Below, piece by piece: positions 23,637 to 30,565 of a stretch of 30,565 nt of DNA. Source of the stretch: JBHHZJ01 sp046758005 (GTDB taxonomy: Bacteria > Pseudomonadota > Alphaproteobacteria > Kiloniellales > J153); assembly GCA_046758005.1 (NCBI GenBank), contig JBHHZJ010000032.1:1-30565 (forward strand). The letters are read 5' to 3'. The first letter of the stretch is position 1. Every line of letters starts with the position of its first letter. The notes beneath the pieces are model-generated. The model was not told where the DNA came from and did no database searches. It worked only from the letters and a program-made list of their open reading frames with translations. The translations under genes and the position numbers were made by a program.

Positions 23637-24419
23637 TCAGCCCACTGCCTCGTCGATCAGGTCGCGGTAGGCGTGCCAGGTGGCGTGGCCGACCAGCGGG
23701 AAGGTCACGATCAGCCCGAGGTAGGCCGGGACCAGGCCGCAGACGGTCAACACGATGATCAGCCACGCCCACAGGGTCAGCACCGCCAGGTTGGCGCGCA
23801 CGGTCCTGACGCTCAGCACCATGGCCGTGATCGCGTCGACCTCGCGCACCATGAGCATCGGCACCGAGACGACGCTGATCGCGAACACGATCGCGGCAAG
23901 CACCGCCCCGACCGCCGTGCCGACCACGAGCAGCCCCAGCCCCGGCCAGGTGAAGAACAGGAGCTGGGTGATCTCCGGCAGCGGCGGGAATTCCAGGGTG
24001 CCGAAGAACAGGGCGAAGAGCAGGGTGGCGAGCCGCATCCACGCGAGCAGGATGAGCATGAGCAGGATGCCGAGGAAGGCGAGCTGGGTGGGCGACCTGG
24101 TGGCGACGAGGAGCGCGGCGCGCAGGGTCACCGGCTCGCCGGCCTGGAGCCGCCGGCTGGTCTCGTACAGGCCCACCGCCAGCATCGGCCCGACCAGCAT
24201 GAAACCGGCGGCCAGCGGCGGCAGGAGGTACTCGAGCCCGGCCAGGAACAGGCCCACGGTGAGCGCCAGGCTGATCGCGGCGAACAGGGCCCCGTATGTC
24301 AGGCTGACGTGCGGGGCGCGCCAGATGTCCCGCCAGCCGGCGGCCAGCCAGGCCCACGGCCGCTCCAGCGCCACGCGGCGGATGCGGGGGGGCGAGGCCA
24401 GGGTCTCGCTGTGCGCCAT
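23637..24419 (-). CDS. DUF2189 multi-pass membrane protein
   Basis: The 260-residue product has a short cytoplasmic N-terminus (PPRIRRVALERPWAWLAAGW) and about five or six hydrophobic segments (about 40-61, 64-86, 112-138, 155-190, 210-240). It belongs by appearance to DUF2189, whose genes often lie beside cytochrome oxidase or hemN genes in alphaproteobacteria. No catalytic motif is visible and the role is unknown. The start at 24419 is chosen because MAHSETL is followed by the conserved region; longer minus-strand frames run through hemN and are shadows. It is divergent from hemN and shares the FNR-box intergenic region. Confidence 0.85.
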   Translation of the reverse strand: MAHSETLASPPRIRRVALERPWAWLAAGWRDIWRAPHVSLTYGALFAAISLALTVGLFLAGLEYLLPPLAAGFMLVGPMLAVGLYETSRRLQAGEPVTLRAALLVATRSPTQLAFLGILLMLILLAWMRLATLLFALFFGTLEFPPLPEITQLLFFTWPGLGLLVVGTAVGAVLAAIVFAISVVSVPMLMVREVDAITAMVLSVRTVRANLAVLTLWAWLIIVLTVCGLVPAYLGLIVTFPLVGHATWHAYRDLIDEAVG

Positions 24420-24506
24420 GGGCCTGGGATCCCTTTCGTCCGGGGCGCATATGGCGTGCCGGTCGAGGGTGGATTCAGGGCTCGCCACGAAATATGCGCA
24501 TTCTGT

Positions 24507-24520
24507 TTGACTTGGATCAA
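24507..24520. promoter_or_regulatory. FNR/FixK-type binding site
   Basis: TTGAC-TTGG-ATCAA matches nine of ten positions of TTGAT-N4-ATCAA and is a perfect TTGA-N6-TCAA. It is centred 41.5 bases before the A of the hemN ATG and 94 bases before the DUF2189 start. Low-oxygen activation by an FNR, FnrL or FixK protein is expected. Confidence 0.85.
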
Positions 24521-24542
24521 GGTGGAACAGGCCCGTCTGCCG

Positions 24543-24548
24543 TGTAAT
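24543..24548 (+). promoter_or_regulatory. -10 element of the hemN promoter
   Basis: TGTAAT (five of six consensus) ends 6 bases before the hemN ATG. Its distance from the FNR box fits a class II activated promoter with transcription starting at or next to base 24555. The -35 region is replaced by the activator site. Confidence 0.6.
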
Positions 24549-24554
24549 TCGCGC

Positions 24555-25904
24555 ATGGTCTGCGGCCTTCTGTCCAAGTACGACTTGCGCGTTCCGCGCT
24601 ACACGAGCTACCCGACCGCGCCCCACTTCGGGCCCGCCGTCGGGGCCCGGGCCTACGGCCGCTGGCTGGCGGAGCTCGACCCCGGCCTGCCGCTGTCGCT
24701 CTACCTCCACGTGCCGTTCTGCGACAGCCTGTGCTGGTTCTGCGGTTGCCATACCAAGATCGTGCGCCGCTACGAGCCGGTCGCCGGCTACCTGGTGCAG
24801 CTGCGCCGCGAGATCGAGCTTGTGGCCGACGCGCTCGGGACGCGGCGCAGGGTCTGCCACATCCATCTGGGCGGCGGCACGCCCACGATCATCGAGGCCG
24901 CGGACCTGGAGGGCCTGTTCGACCATCTGCGCGTGCGTTTCGACGTTCTGGCCGGGGCCGACATCGCCATCGAGAACGATCCACGCGAGCTCAGCCAGGA
25001 CCTCGTCCGCACCATGGCGGCGGTCGGGGTCAACCGCGCCAGCCTGGGCCTGCAGGACATCAACCCGGAGGTCCAGCGGGCGGTGAACCGGGTCCAGTCG
25101 ATCGAGCAGACCAGGCGGGTGGCCGAGGCACTGCGCGCGGCCGGCATCGCCTCGATCAACGTCGATCTCATGTACGGCCTGCCGCACCAGACCGTGCCGC
25201 GCGTATTGACCACGATCGAGGCGGTGCTCGACATGGCGCCGGAGCGGATCTGCGTCTTCGGCTACGCGCACGTCCCGTGGATGAAGCGGCACCAGCGGCT
25301 GATCGACGAGGCGGCCCTGCCCGGGCCGAGCGACCGGTTCGCCCAGTACATGGCGGCGGCCGAGCGGCTGCAGGAGGCCGGCTACGTGTGGATCGGCCTC
25401 GACCACTTCGCGCGGCCCGACGACGAACTGGCCGTGGCCGCGCGCGAGGGCAGGCTGCACCGAAACTTCCAGGGCTACACGACCGACGAGGCGCCGGTGC
25501 GCCTTGGATTCGGGCCGTCGGCGATCGGCACCCTGCCGCAAGGCTTCGTCCAGAACGCGGTGCCGCTGCACGCCTACCGGGAAGCGGTCTCGTTCCGCCA
25601 ATTCCCGGTCGCGCGCGGGCTTCGCCTCACCGACGACGACCGCCTGCGCGCCGCGGTGATCGAGCGCCTGATGTGCACCCTCGAGGTCGATCTCGGCGAG
25701 GTCTGCGGCGCGTTCGGCTGCGACACGGGTGTGTTCTGCGAGGAACTCGCCGGGCTGTCCGAAATGGAAGCGGACGGCGTGGTCGCGCTGGACGGCGCGC
25801 GGGTGCGGGTCACGGCCAGGGGCCGGCCCTTCGTACGCACCGTGTGCGCGCGCTTCGACCGTTACCTCCGGCCCGAGGTAGGGCGCCACGTGCGCGCGGT
25901 GTGA
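24555..25904 (+). CDS. hemN: Oxygen-independent coproporphyrinogen III dehydrogenase
   Basis: HemN is a radical-SAM enzyme that decarboxylates coproporphyrinogen III to protoporphyrinogen IX without oxygen, feeding haem synthesis under micro-oxic conditions. The 449 residues start MVCGLLSKYDLRVPRYTSYP, as in genuine HemN. The cluster motif is Cys56, Cys60, Cys63 with the extra Cys65 that separates HemN from HemW-like proteins. GGGTPT, ENDPRELS, SLGLQDINPEVQRAVNR and NVDLMYGLPHQT follow. No Shine-Dalgarno precedes the ATG, which agrees with a leaderless transcript from the FNR promoter. Adjacency to the cbb3 cluster fits haem demand. Confidence 0.96.
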   Translation: MVCGLLSKYDLRVPRYTSYPTAPHFGPAVGARAYGRWLAELDPGLPLSLYLHVPFCDSLCWFCGCHTKIVRRYEPVAGYLVQLRREIELVADALGTRRRVCHIHLGGGTPTIIEAADLEGLFDHLRVRFDVLAGADIAIENDPRELSQDLVRTMAAVGVNRASLGLQDINPEVQRAVNRVQSIEQTRRVAEALRAAGIASINVDLMYGLPHQTVPRVLTTIEAVLDMAPERICVFGYAHVPWMKRHQRLIDEAALPGPSDRFAQYMAAAERLQEAGYVWIGLDHFARPDDELAVAAREGRLHRNFQGYTTDEAPVRLGFGPSAIGTLPQGFVQNAVPLHAYREAVSFRQFPVARGLRLTDDDRLRAAVIERLMCTLEVDLGEVCGAFGCDTGVFCEELAGLSEMEADGVVALDGARVRVTARGRPFVRTVCARFDRYLRPEVGRHVRAV

Positions 25905-25917
25905 CCCCGACCCATTC

Positions 25918-25957
25918 GCCCGGCGGCACCTGCGGCCGTTCGGTGCCGAAGCCGGGC
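25918..25957. terminator. Long hairpin between convergent hemN and AT-hook gene
   Basis: GCCCGGC plus GGCACC pair with GGTGCC plus GCCGGGC, with a GAA bulge and an 11-base loop. GGTTTGCTT follows on the plus strand. Position 14 bases after the hemN stop and before the opposing gene's stop suggests a terminator, possibly working in both directions, although the T-run is poor. Confidence 0.55.
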
Positions 25958-25970
25958 GGTTTGCTTCGGG

Positions 25971-26318
25971 TCAGCCTTGGTCCGATTGCCGAACCGAGTC
26001 GTCCCGCACCGCCCCCGAGCGCGCCCGCGCCCGCATCCGCGCGGCCGCGCGGCCGGCATCGGTCAGACGGCACACCAGCCATTCGGGCTTGATCGCGTTG
26101 TGGATCCAGGGCTCGGCCCAGCCCTGCTCGATGCAGCTGCGGATTGTGCGCGCGCTGTAGGAGCGGCCGTGCTCGTCGAACAGCGGGAGCTTGCCGCCAG
26201 GGTCGCCCAATCCGCGTTGCAGCCACGCATGTTGGACCGCGCTGGGGCGGCCGCGTTTGCGCCGCCCGAGCCCGTCGGCGGGCGTCCCGAGGACGTCGGT
26301 CGCGCGGGGTTCGACCAT
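25971..26318 (-). CDS. Conserved hypothetical protein with AT-hook and winged-helix-like C-terminus
   Basis: I do not recognise an established function. The 115-residue product, started at ATG 26318 with GGAGGA 5 bases upstream, has an AT-hook core RGRP flanked by basic residues (RRKRGRPSA, 19-27). The segments KLPLFDEHGRSYSARTIRSC and KPEWLVCRLTDAGRAA follow. The last part looks like the wing and final helix of a MarR-like DNA-binding domain, and LPLFDEHG suggests a conserved turn. It is probably a small DNA-binding protein. The tail after residue 92 is arginine-rich and low in complexity. A longer frame starting at 26468 lacks a ribosome site and is not preferred. Confidence 0.7.
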   Translation of the reverse strand: MVEPRATDVLGTPADGLGRRKRGRPSAVQHAWLQRGLGDPGGKLPLFDEHGRSYSARTIRSCIEQGWAEPWIHNAIKPEWLVCRLTDAGRAAARMRARARSGAVRDDSVRQSDQG

Positions 26319-26425
26319 CTTGTCCTCCGTTACCGGCGCGCATCTCGCGCGGCCGGCATGGCACACTATGGTACACGAACGAATGCGATCCTGCCAGCCG
26401 ACAGTCCCCGCCATCCTGCTGTGCC

Positions 26426-26434
26426 TGCTATGAT
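26426..26434 (+). promoter_or_regulatory. Extended -10 promoter element before cutA
   Basis: TGC-TATGAT is an extended -10 with five of six matches in the hexamer. No good -35 is seen 16-18 bases upstream, as is usual for extended -10 promoters. The predicted start near 26441 leaves a 26-base leader. Confidence 0.4.
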
Positions 26435-26466
26435 GGTGGGTTCCAAAGAGCAGCCGGAATTCCGCC

Positions 26467-26787
26467 ATGAACTACAGCCTGATCTACATCACCGCCGGCG
26501 ACGCGGAGGAAGCCAGGAAACTGGGCCGCGCCCTGGTCGAGGCGCGCCTGGCCGCCTGCGCCAACGTCCTGCCCGGGATCACGCCGATCTATTGGTGGGA
26601 AGGCGAGGTCCAGGAGGGCGGCGAGGTCGCGCTCATCGCCAAGACGCGCGCCGACCTGGTGGAGCGCGTCATCGCCTTCGTCAAGGCGCGGCACAGCTAC
26701 GACTGCCCGTGCGTCGTCGCGCTGCCCATTGCGGCCGGCAACCCCGCCTTCCTCGACTGGATCGCGGCGGAGACGGCGGGTGCCTGA
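26467..26787 (+). CDS. cutA: Divalent-cation tolerance protein CutA
   Basis: CutA is a small trimeric ferredoxin-fold protein linked to copper tolerance; its molecular role is unsettled. The 106 residues show the family pattern: IYITAGDAEEARKLGRALVEARLAACANVLPG (seen from about 7 to 38), IYWWEGEVQEGGEVALIAKT, and HSYDCPCVVALPIAAGNPAFLDWI. There is no signal peptide. GGAA lies about 7 bases before the ATG. The neighbours do not suggest a copper operon, although the window also carries cbb3 copper-handling genes. Confidence 0.96.
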   Translation: MNYSLIYITAGDAEEARKLGRALVEARLAACANVLPGITPIYWWEGEVQEGGEVALIAKTRADLVERVIAFVKARHSYDCPCVVALPIAAGNPAFLDWIAAETAGA

Positions 26788-26810
26788 GCCGCCGTAGCCG
26801 CCCGGCGCCG

Positions 26811-26839
26811 CCATCATGGCTATCATCCTTCCATGATGG
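26811..26839. repeat. Inverted repeat between cutA and the Deg protease gene
   Basis: CCATCATGG and CCATGATGG are perfect 9-base arms around an 11-base spacer; one G-T and one C-G pair can extend the stem. No T-run follows, so it could be an operator or leader structure. ATGATGGTG within it also occurs at 26430-26438 before cutA. Confidence 0.5.
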
Positions 26840-26899
26840 TGTGTATGAGTCGGTGCTCGATTCTTCGGCGCGGTAACGACAGGAGGTCTCGACCCCATC

Positions 26900-28318
<1,419 letters not shown>

Positions 28319-28336
28319 GCGGCGCCCGGCGGAGCC

Positions 28337-29635
28337 ATGACCGGCCTGTTCGAGGCCCAGGCGCCGCGCCCGCTCGCGGACCGTCTGCGCCCGACCTCGC
28401 TCGAGCAGGTCGTGGGCCAGGACCACCTGATCGGCCCGGACGGGCCCATCGGACGCATGCTGGCCGGCCGCCGTCTCGCCTCCATGATCCTGTGGGGCCC
28501 CCCGGGCAGCGGCAAGACCACGATCGCCCGCCTGCTCGCCGAGGCGACCGACCTGGAGTTCGAGCCGCTCTCGGCGGTCTTTTCCGGGGTCGCCGACCTG
28601 CGCAAAGTGTTCGAACGGGCCAAGCAGCGCCGCCTGGCCGGGCGCGGCACGCTGCTCTTCATCGACGAGGTCCACCGCTTCAACCGGGCCCAGCAGGACG
28701 GCTTCCTGCCCTACGTCGAAGACGGGACCGTGATTCTGGTGGGCGCCACGACCGAGAACCCCTCGTTCGAGTTGAATGCCGCGCTGCTCTCGCGCTGCCA
28801 GGTCTTCGTGCTCAAGCGCCTTGACGAGGCCGCGCTGGCCGAGTTGCTGCGCCGCGCCGAGGCCGACGTCGGCCGGCCCTTGCCGCTCGAGGAGGAGGCG
28901 CGAACCGCGCTCATCGCCATGGCCGACGGCGACGGGCGATACGTGCTCAATCTCGCCGAGGAGCTTTTCGATCTGCCCCGGGGCCCGATGCTGAATACGG
29001 CCCGCCTCGCCGCGGTCGTGCAGAAGCGCGCGCCGCTCTACGATAAATCGCAGGAAGGCCACTACAACCTGATCAGCGCGCTGCACAAGTCGCTGCGCGG
29101 CTCCGACGTGGATGCCGCGCTGTACTGGCTGGCGCGCATGTTGGACGGCGGCGAGGACCCGGCCTACATCGCCCGCCGCTTGGTCCGCTTCGCCTCCGAG
29201 GACGTGGGCCTGGCCGACCCGCAGGCGCTGGTGCAGGCGCTGGCCGCCTGGGACGCCTACGAGCGCCTCGGCACGCCCGAGGGCGAGTTGGCCTTGGCCG
29301 AGGCGGTGATCTACCTGGCGACCGCGCCCAAGTCGAACGCCGCCTACCGGGCCTTTAACGCCTGCACCCGCGCGGCCCGCGAGACCGGCTCGCTGGCGCC
29401 GCCAATGCACATCCTGAACGCGCCGACCCGGCTGATGGGAGAGCTCGGGTACGGCAAGGGCTACGCCTACGACCACGACGCGCCGGAAGCTTTTTCCGGG
29501 CAGAACTACTTCCCCGAGGGCATGGCGCGGCGCAGGTTCTACGAGCCCGTCGAACGCGGCTTCGAACGCGAGGTGAGGAAGCGCTTGGAATATTGGGCCA
29601 AGCTCCGCGCCGAGCGGCGAAAGCAGGGGGCTTGA
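28337..29635 (+). CDS. rarA: Replication-associated recombination protein A (RarA/MgsA), AAA ATPase
   Basis: RarA is a cytoplasmic AAA+ ATPase of the clamp-loader/WRNIP1 family acting at stalled replication forks. The 432-residue protein begins APRPLADRLRPTSLEQVVGQ. It has Walker A GPPGSGKT (54-61), Walker B LLFIDEVHRF (Asp110, Glu111), the sensor-1 segment VGATTENPSFE, the GHYNLISALHKSLRGSDVDA motif, and a C-terminal tetramerisation region with ARRLVRFASEDVGLADP. GGAG lies before the ATG. It starts 18 bases after the protease gene and is probably co-transcribed. Confidence 0.97.
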   Translation: MTGLFEAQAPRPLADRLRPTSLEQVVGQDHLIGPDGPIGRMLAGRRLASMILWGPPGSGKTTIARLLAEATDLEFEPLSAVFSGVADLRKVFERAKQRRLAGRGTLLFIDEVHRFNRAQQDGFLPYVEDGTVILVGATTENPSFELNAALLSRCQVFVLKRLDEAALAELLRRAEADVGRPLPLEEEARTALIAMADGDGRYVLNLAEELFDLPRGPMLNTARLAAVVQKRAPLYDKSQEGHYNLISALHKSLRGSDVDAALYWLARMLDGGEDPAYIARRLVRFASEDVGLADPQALVQALAAWDAYERLGTPEGELALAEAVIYLATAPKSNAAYRAFNACTRAARETGSLAPPMHILNAPTRLMGELGYGKGYAYDHDAPEAFSGQNYFPEGMARRRFYEPVERGFEREVRKRLEYWAKLRAERRKQGA

Positions 29636-29763
29636 GCCAGCTTTGCGATTCCTGCGGGCCTGCCATTCCAAGGTGCCGGTTGCACGCCGCGCGATCCGGA
29701 CTAGGTTGTTGGTTCAGCGACCGGGCCAGGCCCGGCGCCGGCGGCGTTGCCACGGGAGATCGG

Positions 29764-30429
29764 ATGGCCAATTACTGCGTGCCGGAACGGGACAAGGCGG
29801 CCCTTCTCACGTTGTCCGCGCAGCGCGACTTTCTGCGGCCGGGCTCGCCGGTCAAGGTTTCCGGCGGGGAGCGCGCGAAGCCGGTCATGCGGCGGTTGGT
29901 CGAAGGATTCCGGGCCCAGAACGCGCGCATCTGCCACGCGATTCGGCTGTACCGTCCCGACGGTTCCAACGTCGACGCCTGCCGGCGCCAAGCGATCGAG
30001 GAGGGCGAGCGCGTTTTCATGCCCGGCAGCCTGGGCGCGGAGCTGCTCGAAGAGCTGAAGCCCGATCGCAGCGTGCGGCTCAAGCCCGACTGCCTCCTGA
30101 ACGGCCGTTTGCAACTGCTCGGACCCAACGAATGGGCGTTCTACCGCCCGCGGTGGGGCGCCTTTTACGGGACCCCCCTGGAGGCCCACCTCCGCGCTCT
30201 GGGCGTGTCGACCCTCGTCATTTGCGGGATGAGCTTCGCGACCGGCATCCGGGCGACGGTCTATGAAGCCAGCGCGCGCGATTTCCGGACGGTCGTGGTG
30301 CCCGACGCCCTCGGGTCCGCGAGCGAACAGGGGGTGCGCGAGCTCGGGCGCCTGGGCGTCTACCTGATGACCGGCGAGAGCTGCCTCAACTGGCTGGCCG
30401 GCATCCGGTCGCCTTGCGTGCCGGCCTGA
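29764..30429 (+). CDS. Isochorismatase-fold protein lacking all three catalytic residues
   Basis: The 221-residue product aligns with the cysteine hydrolase/isochorismatase superfamily. It has an AALLTLSAQRDFL first strand, PRWGAFYGTPLEAHLRALGV in the middle, and TLVICGMSFATGIRATVYEA followed by VVVPDALGS. The usual triad Asp-Lys-Cys is replaced: Ser18 stands for the Asp of the D-x-Q motif, Arg128 for the Lys before the S-A-F segment, and Gly161 for the nucleophilic Cys. Gly is also found in true isochorismatases, but Ser18 and Arg128 are not expected in an active enzyme. The start at 29764 has GGGAGA upstream; an earlier frame start at 29593 overlaps rarA and is not homologous. Confidence 0.85.
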   Translation: MANYCVPERDKAALLTLSAQRDFLRPGSPVKVSGGERAKPVMRRLVEGFRAQNARICHAIRLYRPDGSNVDACRRQAIEEGERVFMPGSLGAELLEELKPDRSVRLKPDCLLNGRLQLLGPNEWAFYRPRWGAFYGTPLEAHLRALGVSTLVICGMSFATGIRATVYEASARDFRTVVVPDALGSASEQGVRELGRLGVYLMTGESCLNWLAGIRSPCVPA

Positions 30430-30536
30430 GGGCGAAGCTCGCCGCGCGTTGTCTTCCCGGCGGCGCTCTGGTACCAGCTTGGCGGCGAGGCCGGCGCGTC
30501 CCGAGCCGATGCGGCGACCTTGCAGGGCATCCATCC

Positions 30537-30565
30537 CTAGAGCAGATCCGGGTCGATGAATCGCC
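30537..30565 (-). CDS. Possible C-terminal end of a gene entering from the right
   Basis: On the minus strand the frame from base 30563 reads RFIDPDLL and then a TAG stop at 30539-30537. Eight codons are too few to prove a gene, but the composition looks coding and the 107 bases to the plus-strand neighbour's stop would fit a convergent pair. No other feature was seen in 30430-30536. Confidence 0.25.

Overview
The window is a dense, GC-rich stretch (about 70% by eye) of a proteobacterial chromosome, almost certainly from an alphaproteobacterium. That assignment rests on three gene orders typical of the class: glyA-nrdR-ribD-ribE-ribBX-ribH-nusB-thiL, DUF177-rpmF-plsX-fabH-ihfA-merR, and ccoNOQP-ccoGHIS with DUF2189 and hemN. 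A Rhodospirillales-like host is likely, but that is inference. There is no phage, insertion sequence, CRISPR array or integrase; the region is core genome.

Layout. 1-6476: a forward run starting inside glyA, then nrdR, four riboflavin genes, nusB and thiL, with gaps of 30 bases or less. The bifunctional-looking RibBA is a RibBX type whose GTP cyclohydrolase II half has lost its zinc cysteines. 6573-9314: a small FliL-like membrane protein and a membrane pyrophosphatase carrying the K+-independent lysine. 9339-9570: a terminator and a cluster of perfect hairpins between convergent genes. 9570-10724: the outer-membrane lipoprotein BamE (minus strand) divergent from a cytochrome bc1 assembly chaperone. 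10721-14719: DUF177, L32, PlsX, FabH, IHF-alpha, a MerR regulator and tRNA-Pro(GGG).

14783-25904: a minus-strand metallo-beta-lactamase hydrolase, then the complete cbb3 oxidase operon (ccoNOQP) and its maturation operon (ccoGHIS). DUF2189 follows on the minus strand and hemN (oxygen-independent coproporphyrinogen III dehydrogenase) on the plus strand. Together these supply a high-affinity terminal oxidase, its copper and haem handling, and a micro-oxic haem route. The only good FNR/FixK box seen lies before hemN, in a geometry that predicts a leaderless hemN mRNA.

25918-30565: a terminator-like hairpin, a small AT-hook protein, CutA, a periplasmic HtrA/Deg protease, RarA, and an isochorismatase-fold protein in which all three catalytic positions are replaced. 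A possible last few codons of a minus-strand gene lie at the right edge.

No obviously new multi-gene system was found. The most interesting items are the isochorismatase-fold pseudoenzyme, the FNR/leaderless hemN promoter, the hairpin cluster after hppA, the degenerate RibBX domain and the small AT-hook protein.
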